A DNA stretch of 43,718 bases from the NCBI GenBank assembly GCA_004195635.1, contig PSPT01000012.1, positions 1-43,718 on the forward strand. Reading direction: 5' to 3'. Below the pieces are notes generated by a model that ran no database searches, was not told where the DNA came from, and saw only the letters and a list, made by a program, of their open reading frames with translations. The position numbers and the translations under genes are program-made. The stretch comes from Methanobacteriota archaeon. Its GTDB lineage: Archaea > Thermoplasmatota > Poseidoniia > Poseidoniales > Poseidoniaceae. Shown piece after piece: positions 34,808 through 43,718 of this stretch (position 1 is the stretch's first letter; every line of letters begins with the position of its first letter).

Positions 34808-37456
34808 TTATGAATTATTCCCTAGGGACTGTTCTGCAGCTGCAATTGATAGTCTTACGGCCATGACGGTATCTGGAGTAACCGAGATGCTTGTTATTCC
34901 ACATTCAATGAGGAAGGATGGAAATTCTTCAGGGTAGTCCGAAGGTGCTTGCCCACAAATCCCTATTTCAAGCCCTGCCTGCTTAAATTTGCTTACCGCC
35001 TCTCTAATCATCGCTTTTACTGCTGGTGAACGGGCATCTACTGGATACTGATATCCCTCAAGATCATCACGTGAAACAGCATAAACTGTTTGAACGAGGT
35101 CATTAGAGCCAATCGAACCCCCGTGTAGTTCCATCTTAGTAATGAAATTATCAGCATCTATGATATTTGATGGAAGTTCAACCATGACAAATAGAGGCAC
35201 ATCCGAGGCAGGCCCCACATTGTATTCATCGAGGAGATTCTTTACTGCCTCTCCTTCTTCTGGAGAACGGCAAAAAGGAACCATCAATTGCAAATTGTCA
35301 AGGCCAAAATCATGCCTTACAGAGGCCATTGCCTCCAATTCCATTTCAAATGCGGGCTTGAATTTAACATCCAAATACCTCGAGGCACCCCTCCAAGCAA
35401 TCATCGGATTCTCCTCTTTTGGCTCAAATAGTCTTCCACCAATTAACTCCCGATATTCATTTGACTTGAAATCAGAAAGACGAACTAGAACTGGCCTTGG
35501 GTGGAATGCGGCACAAATCAACCCAACCCCCTCGCGCAACTTGTCAATAAACAATCCTCTTTTATCCTCATATGACCAAGCCCTTGTCTCAACTGCCTCA
35601 ACAGCAAGACGAATAATTTTTTCATTTTCAGCTAATGCAGATGAATAGGTGGCTAAAGCCGAAGAGATTTCCCCCGACTCAAGATATTGTTTCAAGGCTT
35701 CATGATGTATGAACGCAAGGGGATGAATTCCGACCTCGGAGGATAGGACGAATTCAATCCTTGCTAACCCAACTCCATCAACAGGGAGTTGGGAATCAAC
35801 TAGGGATTTTGTTGGGAAGCCAACATTCAATTTGATCTTGGTTTGTAATTCCATGTCGGTATCTATTTCAATTTCTTCAATTTCAAAAGGATGGATACCT
35901 GAATAGATAACACCTGTGTCTCCTTCGGCACAACTACCTGTGACCTCAGTAAGATTTTCCAATTGCATTGCTCCGGCACAACCAACGATTGCAGGGATTC
36001 CGAATTCACGTGCGATGATGGCAGCATGAGATGTTCGACCACCTTTTCTGGTAATAATCAAGGAAGCCTGTTTCATTAGAGGCTCCCAATCAGGTGTTGT
36101 CATCCCAGTAACTAGTACATCTCCCTGTTCAAATACTCGCTTTTCCGAAGGAATCTCCTCAAACCGGAGGCCATCGGCAATCTGCTTTCTAATTCTCCTC
36201 TTACCCTCTAATACTTCCTCATAAGAATTGTAAGAACGAACCTTGCCCGAACCGATTCTCTTTCCAACTGCTTGACCGGTTGCAAGAATCAAACCCTTTT
36301 GTTTTAGGCTCTTGGTTAGATTAACATCCATCTGATAGCGAATTAATGTTGCCTTATTTGAACGCGAATGAACGGTTTCGGGTCGTGCTTGAACAATGAA
36401 CAATTGCCCAGTAATTCCATCCTTAGCCCATTCAATATCCATCGGCTGGCCATAATGCTCCTCAATAGCAAGAGCCATTTCGGATAGTTGGCGACACTCT
36501 TGATGAGTGAGTGACCAAGATTTTCTCTCGGTGAGAGATACCGGGACAGTAGTGACTTCGTTATCTGTTCCCTCTGCATAGATCATTCTCCTATCCTTGC
36601 TTCCTAAAACTCGATGCACCACTGCGAAATTACCTCTCCTCAAACCCTCCTTCCAAACTGTATAGGTGTCAGGAGTAATACTGCCTTGAACTACCAACTC
36701 TCCGAGCCCATATGCTGAGGCGATATGAATAACGCCATTATGCCCCGAATCGGGGTCAATGGTAAACATGACACCAGAACATGCGCAGTCCGACCTAACC
36801 ATCTTCATAACTACAACTGCCAAAGCGCTTTCAAGGGGATTCATATCCTTTTCAAGTTGGTATCCGATAGCCCGCTCAGTGAAAAGGCTAGCAACACACT
36901 GTCGCCATTTCTGAATAACTGCTCTTTCTCCACTAATATTTAGAAACGATTCATATTGACCGGCAAATGAAGCCTCTGCGGAATCTTCTGTTGTCGCAGA
37001 AGAACGAACTGCGACATCAACGCCTTGACCATATTCTTCACAAAGTTGAGAATAGGCAGCAATAATTGCCTGCCTAATGCTCTCTGGAACCGGTGTATCT
37101 CTAACAAGTGCCCTTGCGAGTGAAGCCCTTCCGTGCAAATTGAGATGATCTTCAATGTTTGCTCCTTCAAGACAAATGTTCAATGCTTCAGATAGTGTTG
37201 AAGAGCCAATCGCACTTGCTCGTAGTTTTTCAACTCCTTCGGGATTTGCGACATTATCCCAAGTAGCAGAAGGAACTTTAGCATTAACAAATTGATGATA
37301 TGCATCTACGGTAACAGTAAAACCATTCGGAACGTGGACACCAGCAGTGGTTAGTTTCTGATGCATTTCACCAAGCGATGCACCCTTTCCACCTACAGAG
37401 CCGACACTATCTATTTTTGCACTTTCAAACCACTCGATTAGAACATTGTTGGACAT
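34808..37456 (-). CDS. ppsA: phosphoenolpyruvate synthase
   Basis: The enzyme converts pyruvate, ATP and water to phosphoenolpyruvate, AMP and phosphate, feeding gluconeogenesis. The N-terminal ATP-grasp part opens with VGSVGGKGASLGEM and has VAVRSSATTEDSAEASFAGQ. The phosphohistidine is His477 in TRKGGRTSHAAIIAREFGIPA. The C-terminal barrel carries GSNDLVQTVYAVSRDD and the catalytic-Cys motif GICGQAPSDYPEE. ATG 37456 gives 882 residues, beginning MSNNVLIEWF as in known PpsA proteins. The open frame extends 39 codons farther upstream, but those residues do not resemble the family. It is ~90 residues longer than the usual ~790, partly by insertions in the ATP-binding half. Confidence 0.95.
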   Translation of the reverse strand: MSNNVLIEWFESAKIDSVGSVGGKGASLGEMHQKLTTAGVHVPNGFTVTVDAYHQFVNAKVPSATWDNVANPEGVEKLRASAIGSSTLSEALNICLEGANIEDHLNLHGRASLARALVRDTPVPESIRQAIIAAYSQLCEEYGQGVDVAVRSSATTEDSAEASFAGQYESFLNISGERAVIQKWRQCVASLFTERAIGYQLEKDMNPLESALAVVVMKMVRSDCACSGVMFTIDPDSGHNGVIHIASAYGLGELVVQGSITPDTYTVWKEGLRRGNFAVVHRVLGSKDRRMIYAEGTDNEVTTVPVSLTERKSWSLTHQECRQLSEMALAIEEHYGQPMDIEWAKDGITGQLFIVQARPETVHSRSNKATLIRYQMDVNLTKSLKQKGLILATGQAVGKRIGSGKVRSYNSYEEVLEGKRRIRKQIADGLRFEEIPSEKRVFEQGDVLVTGMTTPDWEPLMKQASLIITRKGGRTSHAAIIAREFGIPAIVGCAGAMQLENLTEVTGSCAEGDTGVIYSGIHPFEIEEIEIDTDMELQTKIKLNVGFPTKSLVDSQLPVDGVGLARIEFVLSSEVGIHPLAFIHHEALKQYLESGEISSALATYSSALAENEKIIRLAVEAVETRAWSYEDKRGLFIDKLREGVGLICAAFHPRPVLVRLSDFKSNEYRELIGGRLFEPKEENPMIAWRGASRYLDVKFKPAFEMELEAMASVRHDFGLDNLQLMVPFCRSPEEGEAVKNLLDEYNVGPASDVPLFVMVELPSNIIDADNFITKMELHGGSIGSNDLVQTVYAVSRDDLEGYQYPVDARSPAVKAMIREAVSKFKQAGLEIGICGQAPSDYPEEFPSFLIECGITSISVTPDTVMAVRLSIAAAEQSLGNNS

Positions 37457-37678
37457 ACGACCCGACCCCACTAGCACTTGCCAGCGGCAAATGCTACATA
37501 GGACGGTAAATAAATACAATGTGATGCAAAAAAGAAACCGCGCATGAATTTTCCATCCATTCTTTTCACACATTTCATCACGGATTGTATCACTTGAATA
37601 CCCGAAGTGGTTCTTAATTTCACTTTTTTGGATTATTTGATGTGAATCTCAATAGGCTTGCTACATCTCGCACATCTT

Positions 37679-38440
37679 ATGGAAGGCCTATCCGAATCAA
37701 CATTAAGCCCGTATTTGGTGACTGGTGCAAGTCGCGGCTTGGGGCGTGAAATCGCCCTAAAGTTGGCTGCAAATGGCCTGCCGGTAATTGCCATGGCAAG
37801 ACCTTCAATGGACTTGAATGCAGTAGGTAAGGAATTACTTGCTTTGAGCCCTACCGCAGAAATTATTGCCTGTGACTTATCTTCTCGTGACTCAATTGCC
37901 TCTGCTGCAGAGGACATTCTTGAACGCTATTCCTCTCTTTCAGGAATTGTTCATAATGCAGGAATAATCACTCCAATTTCGCAAATGATTGATTCCGATA
38001 TAGAAACTTGGTCGCGTAGTATTCAAGTTAATTTGTTAGCAGTACAAGATCTCACCATTCGCTTGATGCCGTTATTATTATCTGCAGTTCGTTCTAGAAT
38101 TACTGCTATTTCCAGTGGAGCCGCAGTAAATGCAATATCGGGTTGGTCCGCATATTGTACATCTAAAGCGGGACTTGAGATGTGGGTGCGTTGCCTTGCT
38201 GAAGAGGTTGCAGATAGCAACTTGTCGGTTGTGGCGGTCGCCCCCGGAATTGTAAATACGGAAATGCAAACTGAAATTAGACAGGCAAGTAAAAAGGATT
38301 TTCCTCTTGTGAACAAGTTTGTTAGTTTTCATGAAGAAGGTGAATTGGTTTGCCCAATGATAATTGCGGAGAAATTACTGCCAATTATTCTCGGCGAAAG
38401 GGGTAGAAATGGTGAGCGCTTAGATGTACGTGATATGTAA
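37679..38440 (+). CDS. short-chain dehydrogenase/reductase (SDR) family oxidoreductase
   Basis: The product is 253 residues from ATG 37679; a TTG at 37658 would add seven. Classical SDR landmarks are the cofactor motif TGASRGLG (15-22), HNAG near residue 93, a Ser at 145/146 (ISSGAAV) and YCTSK with Tyr159 and Lys163. A PGIVNTEM loop follows the active site. The family uses NAD(P)H to reduce or oxidise alcohols and ketones. The overall look recalls sepiapterin-reductase or benzil-reductase-like members, but the substrate cannot be told. It is divergent from ppsA and 65 bases before aIF5A. Confidence 0.88.
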   Translation: MEGLSESTLSPYLVTGASRGLGREIALKLAANGLPVIAMARPSMDLNAVGKELLALSPTAEIIACDLSSRDSIASAAEDILERYSSLSGIVHNAGIITPISQMIDSDIETWSRSIQVNLLAVQDLTIRLMPLLLSAVRSRITAISSGAAVNAISGWSAYCTSKAGLEMWVRCLAEEVADSNLSVVAVAPGIVNTEMQTEIRQASKKDFPLVNKFVSFHEEGELVCPMIIAEKLLPIILGERGRNGERLDVRDM

Positions 38441-38505
38441 AATACATCAACTAAGCAAGCAAAGCGTCTTAAGCCACTACAATTGCGGAGGGTTGAGGAT
38501 GGAAT

Positions 38506-38892
38506 ATGCCAGGCACTTCAAGAGTAGAAATCCGCACATTAAAAATTGGTAGATATTGTTGCGTAGATAATGAGGCTTACAAAATCTTGAGTATTTCAAC
38601 ATCCAAGCCCGGAAAGCACGGAAGCGCAAAAGCACGTATTGAAATGGCAAATATTTTTTCCGGACAGAAGAAAAGTCACGTCGGTTCAGTTACCGACAAT
38701 ATTCAAGTTCCAATTATTGAGAAAGGCAGTGCTACAGTCACCCATATCGAAGGTAATGATGTCCATGCAATGGATTCAAAGTCCTATGCGATGATGGTTC
38801 TTCCAGTTGACTCAGAAATGAATATTGAGGCAGGTCAGGAGATTCAGTGGATGGAAGCTCTTGGTCGTTTCAAGATCACCAGAGATCACTGA
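38506..38892 (+). CDS. eif5a: translation initiation factor aIF5A
   Basis: aIF5A binds the ribosome at the E site and helps peptide-bond formation at difficult sequences such as proline runs. The 128-residue product has the hypusination loop STSKPGKHGSAK, where Lys37 should receive the deoxyhypusine/hypusine modification. An N-terminal SH3-like domain (VEIRTLKIGRYCCVDNEAYKI) and a C-terminal OB-fold (KSYAMMVLPVDSEMNIEAGQEIQWMEALGRFKI) fill the rest. GAGGAT upstream of ATG 38506 may be the ribosome-binding site. The factor places the window in Archaea, since bacteria use EF-P instead. Confidence 0.96.
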   Translation: MPGTSRVEIRTLKIGRYCCVDNEAYKILSISTSKPGKHGSAKARIEMANIFSGQKKSHVGSVTDNIQVPIIEKGSATVTHIEGNDVHAMDSKSYAMMVLPVDSEMNIEAGQEIQWMEALGRFKITRDH

Positions 38893-39018
38893 TACTCTCT
38901 ATATTATTGTTCACGCCTGCCGTGAAATCTACTTCCACTTTATTCTTGGTTCACTTTATTGCGTTTTCATCACTTTTCCGTGTGTTAGTTTATACCGGAT
39001 GTTTAGGCATCCCTAATT

Positions 39019-40815
39019 ATGGGGCTCAATATTCGCAACTGGGGTATGATTGCTGAACATTCCGATGAAGAACGCAAAGCACTTCGAGGATGGTACTTTT
39101 TTGATTGGGCAAATCAAGCCTACGCTCTCACTTGTATGACTGTGGTAGTGCCGGCATTAATGGCTAACTTGTACAATCAGGCAACTGGTGGTGGAAGTGA
39201 ATGGGCGGGCCTCAATGTTACTGGTGATTCGTTTTATGCAATCATATTGGCTATTTCTATGGCTATCGTTGCACTAACTGCACCAGCCCTTGGAGTCATT
39301 GCAGACAGGGTACCTATTAAGAAGAAAATGTTGTATTGGTACACAGTTGTTGGAATAATATTTACTGCATTAATGGGTATTGCTCCTTTCTTGGGAAATC
39401 AAGGTTACATGTTTTTAGCCCTTACTTTCGTTATTGCCACTGTTGGTTTTTCCGGTGGTAACACGATATATTACGCATTTATGCCCTACATGGCAAAGAA
39501 GGAGCACATGGATAAAGTTTCAAGTTGGGGTTATGCCTATGGTTTCATTGGCGGGTCTATTCTACTTCTCTTTCATTTGGGAGTAATTTTAGCCTCTCCC
39601 CTTGAGACAAATGTAAATCTAGCGATTGTCTTTGTTTCTTCTTCCCTTTGGTGGTGGGGTTTTGGTGCTCTAATGTTTAAGTGGACACCTGAACCAGATA
39701 TCCCTAGTCCTGCTGAATTCGCAGGAGAAACATCATTCGCCAAGACCCTTAGTGCGGTAAAAATGGCTTATGTACAGGTATGGACTACCTTGCGAGAGAT
39801 TCGTCGTTTCAAAGTTCTTGCATTTTTCCTCCTCGCATATTTGTTGTTTTATGATGGCGTGAATACAATTAATGGCATGGCAAGCGCATTTGGCGAATCG
39901 GTATTGCGAATAAATCCGGTCATGAATATCGCCCTATTGCTCACGGTAAATATTGTAGCGATTCCGATGTCTGTCGCTTTCGGTGCCTTAGCCGAGAAAT
40001 GGGGTACAAAGCAATCTTTAATGACTGCTCTAGTGATATATTGCCTTGTTGCAGTTACTGCAATTGGTTTTGCGCCTCTAACTCTTGATGGTGATGCTGA
40101 CCACCAGCGCTATGATTTCCAGTATGACTGGGATGATTCGGATAATTCGTACCACCTTACTACTCTATACGATCGAGGAGTTGAAGGTTGGGTGAGTTCT
40201 GAGGGAGATGGTGATACTGTATTTAGGAATGCATTCAATATTTATTTAATGGATGATGATGGAGAAGAACGCACTACTCTTGGCCTTGTTGATGCTACAT
40301 TGTTGGTTGCGGCATTTGATGACGCTCATGAACATAGATTTTCCTTCCACTTTTCCGGAGGCGCATTAGATGGGTCTGCGACAGTTGGCGATCAACATCC
40401 AACAAACTTGGACCAAGGAGGACCTATGGATTGGTGGCCTCAAGCAATGAGAGATAATGTATGGGAGCCCTTAGACATTAGTGTCTCTTTGCAATGGATC
40501 ATTTTAGGTTTCTTTATCGGGTGTGTAATGGGTGCTGCAGGTGCTCAAGCAAGGTCTATGTTTACGATGCTAATTCCCGAAAGTCGAACAACCGAATTCT
40601 TCGGCTTTTTCGGCTTCATTGGCAAAGCGGCTGCTATGGTCGGACCAATTCTCTATGCACTTTCAGTAGGAATGTTTGATAGTCGAGTAGCAATCCTTTC
40701 AATCGTTGTCTTGATCATCGTTGGAACATTATTAACTAGCAAGGTTGACCTTGAAGAAGGAATAAAAGTCGCCGCTGCGGAAGATGCTAAGTGGCGTGAA
40801 TCTCAGAAATCGTAA
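39019..40815 (+). CDS. MFS transporter, UMF1/Atg22-like, with an extracytoplasmic insertion
   Basis: The 598-residue polytopic protein begins with the UMF1 signature RGWYFFDWANQAYALTCMTVVVPALM and has about twelve transmembrane helices. Family members export or import small solutes such as amino acids from vacuoles, but the substrate is unknown here. Between two C-half helices (residues ~354-488) is an acidic, polar segment of about 130 residues (YDWDDSDNSYHL, DDDGEER, DDAHEHRFSFHFSGG). Ordinary UMF1 proteins of ~430 residues lack this. The insert looks beta-rich and should lie outside the membrane, so it may capture a ligand. An in-frame ATG at 39046 is an alternative start. Confidence 0.85.
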   Translation: MGLNIRNWGMIAEHSDEERKALRGWYFFDWANQAYALTCMTVVVPALMANLYNQATGGGSEWAGLNVTGDSFYAIILAISMAIVALTAPALGVIADRVPIKKKMLYWYTVVGIIFTALMGIAPFLGNQGYMFLALTFVIATVGFSGGNTIYYAFMPYMAKKEHMDKVSSWGYAYGFIGGSILLLFHLGVILASPLETNVNLAIVFVSSSLWWWGFGALMFKWTPEPDIPSPAEFAGETSFAKTLSAVKMAYVQVWTTLREIRRFKVLAFFLLAYLLFYDGVNTINGMASAFGESVLRINPVMNIALLLTVNIVAIPMSVAFGALAEKWGTKQSLMTALVIYCLVAVTAIGFAPLTLDGDADHQRYDFQYDWDDSDNSYHLTTLYDRGVEGWVSSEGDGDTVFRNAFNIYLMDDDGEERTTLGLVDATLLVAAFDDAHEHRFSFHFSGGALDGSATVGDQHPTNLDQGGPMDWWPQAMRDNVWEPLDISVSLQWIILGFFIGCVMGAAGAQARSMFTMLIPESRTTEFFGFFGFIGKAAAMVGPILYALSVGMFDSRVAILSIVVLIIVGTLLTSKVDLEEGIKVAAAEDAKWRESQKS

Positions 40816-40864
40816 GCCGCATGAAACCTTACTGCTTTTGAGTGAATAGAGTCGGTGGGAATTG

Positions 40865-40882
40865 ACCAACATTAATGTTGGT
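40865..40882. promoter_or_regulatory. 18-bp perfect palindrome upstream of the OPT transporter
   Basis: ACCAACATTAATGTTGGT is identical on both strands. It stands in the 229-base gap between the MFS and OPT transporter genes, 50 bases after the first stop and about 160 bases before the second start. Its symmetry suits a dimeric regulator. It is not followed by a T run, so it does not look like a terminator. Confidence 0.45.
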
Positions 40883-41044
40883 ATTAGCGCAAGCATCAAT
40901 TTCGGATGGCAATTTGAGAGATAGTATAGAATATTATTGCCATATGATGCTAGTAATAATCCATATTTTTGCAGGTATTTGATATTTAGTTAGGGGTAAT
41001 GGTCATGAAGCAAGTGGTCTTGGAGGTGTTGTTGAGGGACTACT

Positions 41045-43390
41045 ATGGGTGTCAAACAAAGTGCTTATCGCCAACCCGTTACTGCCAACGGCATCAAAGC
41101 CATTGAGGAGGGCACTCTCACTTGGCTAGATGACGAGATGTACAATAATCTCAACTCCGGTGTGCTTGAGCAGTATCTTGAGGAGAAGAACCTAGAGGAA
41201 TCCTTTGAAGTATCGCATTGGAATACCAAGAGAGTTCTAATCGGTGTAATGGTCGGTGCAGTATTCTCAGGTGTAACTGCATATATTGCCTTAAAAATCG
41301 GCCTCGCAGTTTCAGCGGCTTGGTATTTTGCTTACTTACTTGGAATGGCACTAAAGTGGTCACCTTCTGAAGTTAACATTTCAACATCAGCAACTACTGG
41401 AGCAACTCACGCTTCTACTGGCTTCATATTCACCTTCCCTGCCATCTTTTTGCTGGCGACGTCAGCCGATTATACACTGACCGGCGGAACGCATTTGATT
41501 AATAACCCAGATACTTTTAGACTAGCATTTATCGGTATCATTGCCAGTATGTTTGCCGGTTTCTTGGGAATTATGTACTTCATTATCTTTAGGCGAGTTT
41601 GGTTAGTAGAAGACCCCTTGCCTATGCCTGGGTTTGAGGCGACATTGAAGATGTTAGATATTTCTTGTGATGTTAGCACAGGTGCTGTTGAACACGCAAA
41701 AGATTCGTTAAAGACAATTGGTATTTGGACATCATTAACAATGGTTGTCCTTTTCCTTGTCGAATATCCACTAATCAAATTCCATGGTGCCTACATCGCC
41801 GTCTTTGACTGGTTCGCCGAACTGGCCCATTTCGGAGAATTTGGGCTAGCATCTATCTATGGCCATGGAATTCTTCACCAACCGGCTGGAATAAATCCAG
41901 ATACTGGTGCTGGAAATGGAGTCTCATTATATGATCCAAATTCCGGTTTCATTGACAAAGCATTGGCTCACACTTATGTTGGTGTTGCACTTACTCCTAC
42001 GATGTTTGCAATAGGTTGGTTCATGCGCACAAGAGTTGCTTTCTTGGTCAATTTGGGTACCTTTGTTGGTTGGCTCTACTTGGTCCCAATGGCTGTATTT
42101 TTCAACTATCCTGTATTCGATGCAGCAGCAGGAGACAAAATTGCGATTCACGATTATTCCGCTGACGCTCCCGCACCATTGCAAATCATTGCATTTAAGT
42201 CAGTAGTTCGGCAAATCGCGATTGGTTCAATCGTTGGTGGTGGAATATTCGGATTGCTGAAGATGTGGCGAACCTTCCTCGATATTGGCAAGGATATCAA
42301 GGCGGCATTTGCTGGCGAGACCGGTCAAGAATATATGCCGGGTAAGGGCTGGTATGAGTGGCCTCTTATGCACATTCCAATCTTCATGGTGATTACATTT
42401 GCAGTGATGTTCCTGGTGTTTTGGTTGGGCGGATTTGGTATGTTGCCAGCACTTATTTTCGCAACAATATTACTTCTTACAACCTTCCTCCTCGGAGCGA
42501 TTGCTGTTCGCGTCATGGGTGAGACCGGCATTGAGCCAGTTAGTGGAACATCATTCATCGTATTGCTGATGCTGATGGGAATATTCCTTTCCTTTGACGA
42601 AGCATTATCATTGTCAAAAGAGGAGGCAGTATTACTCGGACTAGTTGGAACTACTGTGTTTGGTTCTGCTATTTCACTTTCCGGCACTGTAGTCGGCGAT
42701 TACAAGAACTCGCTTTACATTGGTAATCGACCCTATCACATTTCTAAGGGGAATATTTTGGGGGTTGTTCCAGGGGCGATTTTGGGTGCAGGCGTTGCAA
42801 TTTTCCTTTCAATTCAGTTGGCCAACGGCACTATTGATCTCAAGGCCCCACAGGCAAATGCATTTGCGACATTTTCCATTATTTTGGCTGAAGGCCAAGG
42901 TGATATGTGGTTACTAGCGCTTGGAGCAGCAGTAGGAATCTTTGTTGAGATGGCTACTGGAATGGGTACTTCTTTCGGCTTAGGAATGTATCTTGACCTG
43001 CCTCATACCCTGCCAATGCTAATTGGCGGCGTGGCTCGCGATAAGTGGGAGGAAAAGAAACTGAATCCAAAAATTGAGGAAATTAAACTCGAGAAGGGTG
43101 CATCTGAGGCAGAAAGGCGCCGTGCACTTATTCTGCTCGGAACATATATGGTGGCAGCAGGTCTGTTAACAGGTGAGGCTTTCTTTGGCACTGAGTCAGC
43201 CGTATTTGCATTTATTGACACCCTCTCTTTTGCAACTGCAATGGACCCATCAATATGGTATGGTGTTCGTTTGATAGGATTCATAGGCTTCAACCTCATT
43301 CTCGGCGGTGCCCTATACCTTGTCTTCAAGAAGGCCGGAATTATCGGTGGTGTAGAAGAAGAAAAGACTATTGATGCAGAACTCGCATAA
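41045..43390 (+). CDS. OPT-family oligopeptide/metal-chelate transporter
   Basis: The 781-residue protein has roughly fifteen transmembrane helices and no ATP-binding motif, as expected for the proton-coupled OPT family. Recognisable stretches are the N-terminal GVTAYIALKIGLAVSAAWYF, the small-residue-rich NISTSATTGATHASTGF, the conserved GETGIEPVSGTSF and GDYKNSLYIGNRPYHISKGNILG. Family members import oligopeptides or metal-chelator complexes. With a surface protease encoded in the same window, peptide uptake is a reasonable role, though substrate specificity cannot be read. A palindrome and AT-rich promoter-like sequence lie upstream. The DMT-family gene follows after 29 bases. Confidence 0.9.
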   Translation: MGVKQSAYRQPVTANGIKAIEEGTLTWLDDEMYNNLNSGVLEQYLEEKNLEESFEVSHWNTKRVLIGVMVGAVFSGVTAYIALKIGLAVSAAWYFAYLLGMALKWSPSEVNISTSATTGATHASTGFIFTFPAIFLLATSADYTLTGGTHLINNPDTFRLAFIGIIASMFAGFLGIMYFIIFRRVWLVEDPLPMPGFEATLKMLDISCDVSTGAVEHAKDSLKTIGIWTSLTMVVLFLVEYPLIKFHGAYIAVFDWFAELAHFGEFGLASIYGHGILHQPAGINPDTGAGNGVSLYDPNSGFIDKALAHTYVGVALTPTMFAIGWFMRTRVAFLVNLGTFVGWLYLVPMAVFFNYPVFDAAAGDKIAIHDYSADAPAPLQIIAFKSVVRQIAIGSIVGGGIFGLLKMWRTFLDIGKDIKAAFAGETGQEYMPGKGWYEWPLMHIPIFMVITFAVMFLVFWLGGFGMLPALIFATILLLTTFLLGAIAVRVMGETGIEPVSGTSFIVLLMLMGIFLSFDEALSLSKEEAVLLGLVGTTVFGSAISLSGTVVGDYKNSLYIGNRPYHISKGNILGVVPGAILGAGVAIFLSIQLANGTIDLKAPQANAFATFSIILAEGQGDMWLLALGAAVGIFVEMATGMGTSFGLGMYLDLPHTLPMLIGGVARDKWEEKKLNPKIEEIKLEKGASEAERRRALILLGTYMVAAGLLTGEAFFGTESAVFAFIDTLSFATAMDPSIWYGVRLIGFIGFNLILGGALYLVFKKAGIIGGVEEEKTIDAELA

Positions 43391-43419
43391 GCAGTATGAG
43401 TCGCAACTGAGGTGATTGA

Positions 43420-43718
43420 ATGAAAAAGGGTCAAAGTGGCCCACTACCAATCTCCACAGGCTCTAGCGTGGGTGGGAATACAATGTCGAAAAAGGAATCC
43501 TTGACAAAGTACCCATGGTATGCTTGGCTATTATTGGCAACCGGTTTACTCGCAGTAAGTACTGCAGGAGCCACATTTCGTACCATTGAGGGCGTCGGCC
43601 CACTTCTCAAAGCTTCTTGGAGATTGCAAGCCACAACTCTTGTGTTGATTCCAGGATTTCTGTATCAATGGTTTAATGCTGATGAGCAAACCAAATTACA
43701 TTGGAAGAGCGAAGAATC
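43420..43718 (+). CDS. DMT/EamA-type permease, N-terminal part (cut by window end)
   Basis: ATG 43420 follows GAGGTGATTGA, a good ribosome-binding site. The 99 codons visible have a polar start, a hydrophobic helix (YAWLLLATGLLAVSTAGATF), the family-like block VGPLLKASWRLQATTLVLIPGFL (two helices with W-R between) and a polar end. The layout fits the first helices of ten-helix drug/metabolite transporters. It probably forms a transcript with the OPT gene 29 bases upstream. The substrate is unknown, and the remainder lies outside the window. Confidence 0.7.
   Translation, partial: MKKGQSGPLPISTGSSVGGNTMSKKESLTKYPWYAWLLLATGLLAVSTAGATFRTIEGVGPLLKASWRLQATTLVLIPGFLYQWFNADEQTKLHWKSEE

Noticed and set aside
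37457-37573. 39-codon upstream extension of ppsA with a hydrophobic stretch resembling a signal peptide
   Set aside because: Known PEP synthases are cytoplasmic and begin near MSNN; the extension resembles nothing in the family and is best read as upstream region.

Overview
The window is an AT-rich stretch of an archaeal chromosome. It most resembles planktonic marine Euryarchaeota/Thermoplasmatota of the Marine Group II type (Poseidoniales); this is inferred from protein content, not from a marker phylogeny. Archaeal signs are a hypusine-site translation factor aIF5A, a DUF2240 protein, an archaeosortase-type cysteine transpeptidase, tRNA genes without encoded CCA, and TATA-like boxes about 25-30 bp upstream of start codons. 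Bacterial-looking enzymes (GTP cyclohydrolase II, TusA-like protein, isovaleryl-CoA-dehydrogenase-like enzyme, DbpA-like helicase) suggest a history of transfer from bacteria. No insertion sequence, prophage, CRISPR array or rRNA was seen.

Layout: (1) 1-2004: the end of a SAP-domain protein, a small membrane protein, a dual-specificity-type phosphatase and a two-helix membrane protein with a Q/P-rich tail. (2) 2005-5071: a gene-poor strip with a puzzling coding-like stretch, a large secreted CARDB protein on the minus strand and tRNA-His. (3) 5138-7186: tusA-ribA on the minus strand, divergent from an archaeosortase. (4) 7258-10691: a DEAD-box helicase, a small basic protein and a HEAT-repeat protein, all on the minus strand. 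(5) 10805-15727: a 1640-residue Kelch/CARDB surface protein. (6) 15808-18342: small, mostly unrecognised proteins, including DUF2240 and a leaderless 37-codon ORF overlapping its neighbour. (7) 18541-22319: acyl-CoA dehydrogenase, a multi-spanning membrane protein with a SAP domain, an HD hydrolase with an odd start, and tRNA-Gln. (8) 22451-33863: a 2371-residue subtilisin-like surface protease and a 1411-residue beta-propeller/thrombospondin-type-3 protein. (9) 33958-43718: 3-hydroxyacyl-CoA dehydrogenase, PEP synthase, an SDR oxidoreductase, aIF5A, an MFS transporter, an OPT-family transporter and the start of a DMT-family permease.

Together the genes fit a heterotroph living on protein and lipid: a giant cell-surface protease, peptide and other transporters, acyl-CoA and hydroxyacyl-CoA dehydrogenases for amino-acid or fatty-acid breakdown, and PEP synthase for gluconeogenesis. 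The cell-surface component is large: four big exported proteins occupy over 40% of the window.

The most novel signals are a short cytoplasmic C-terminal module (W-E-x-L-P-x-G-G-E-Y) shared by two otherwise unrelated giant surface proteins, and a membrane protein carrying a SAP domain plus an S-x-x-H repeat. Others are an 18-bp perfect palindrome before the OPT transporter, an extracytoplasmic domain inserted into the MFS transporter, the small ORF coupled by ATGA overlap, and the displaced start of the HD hydrolase.
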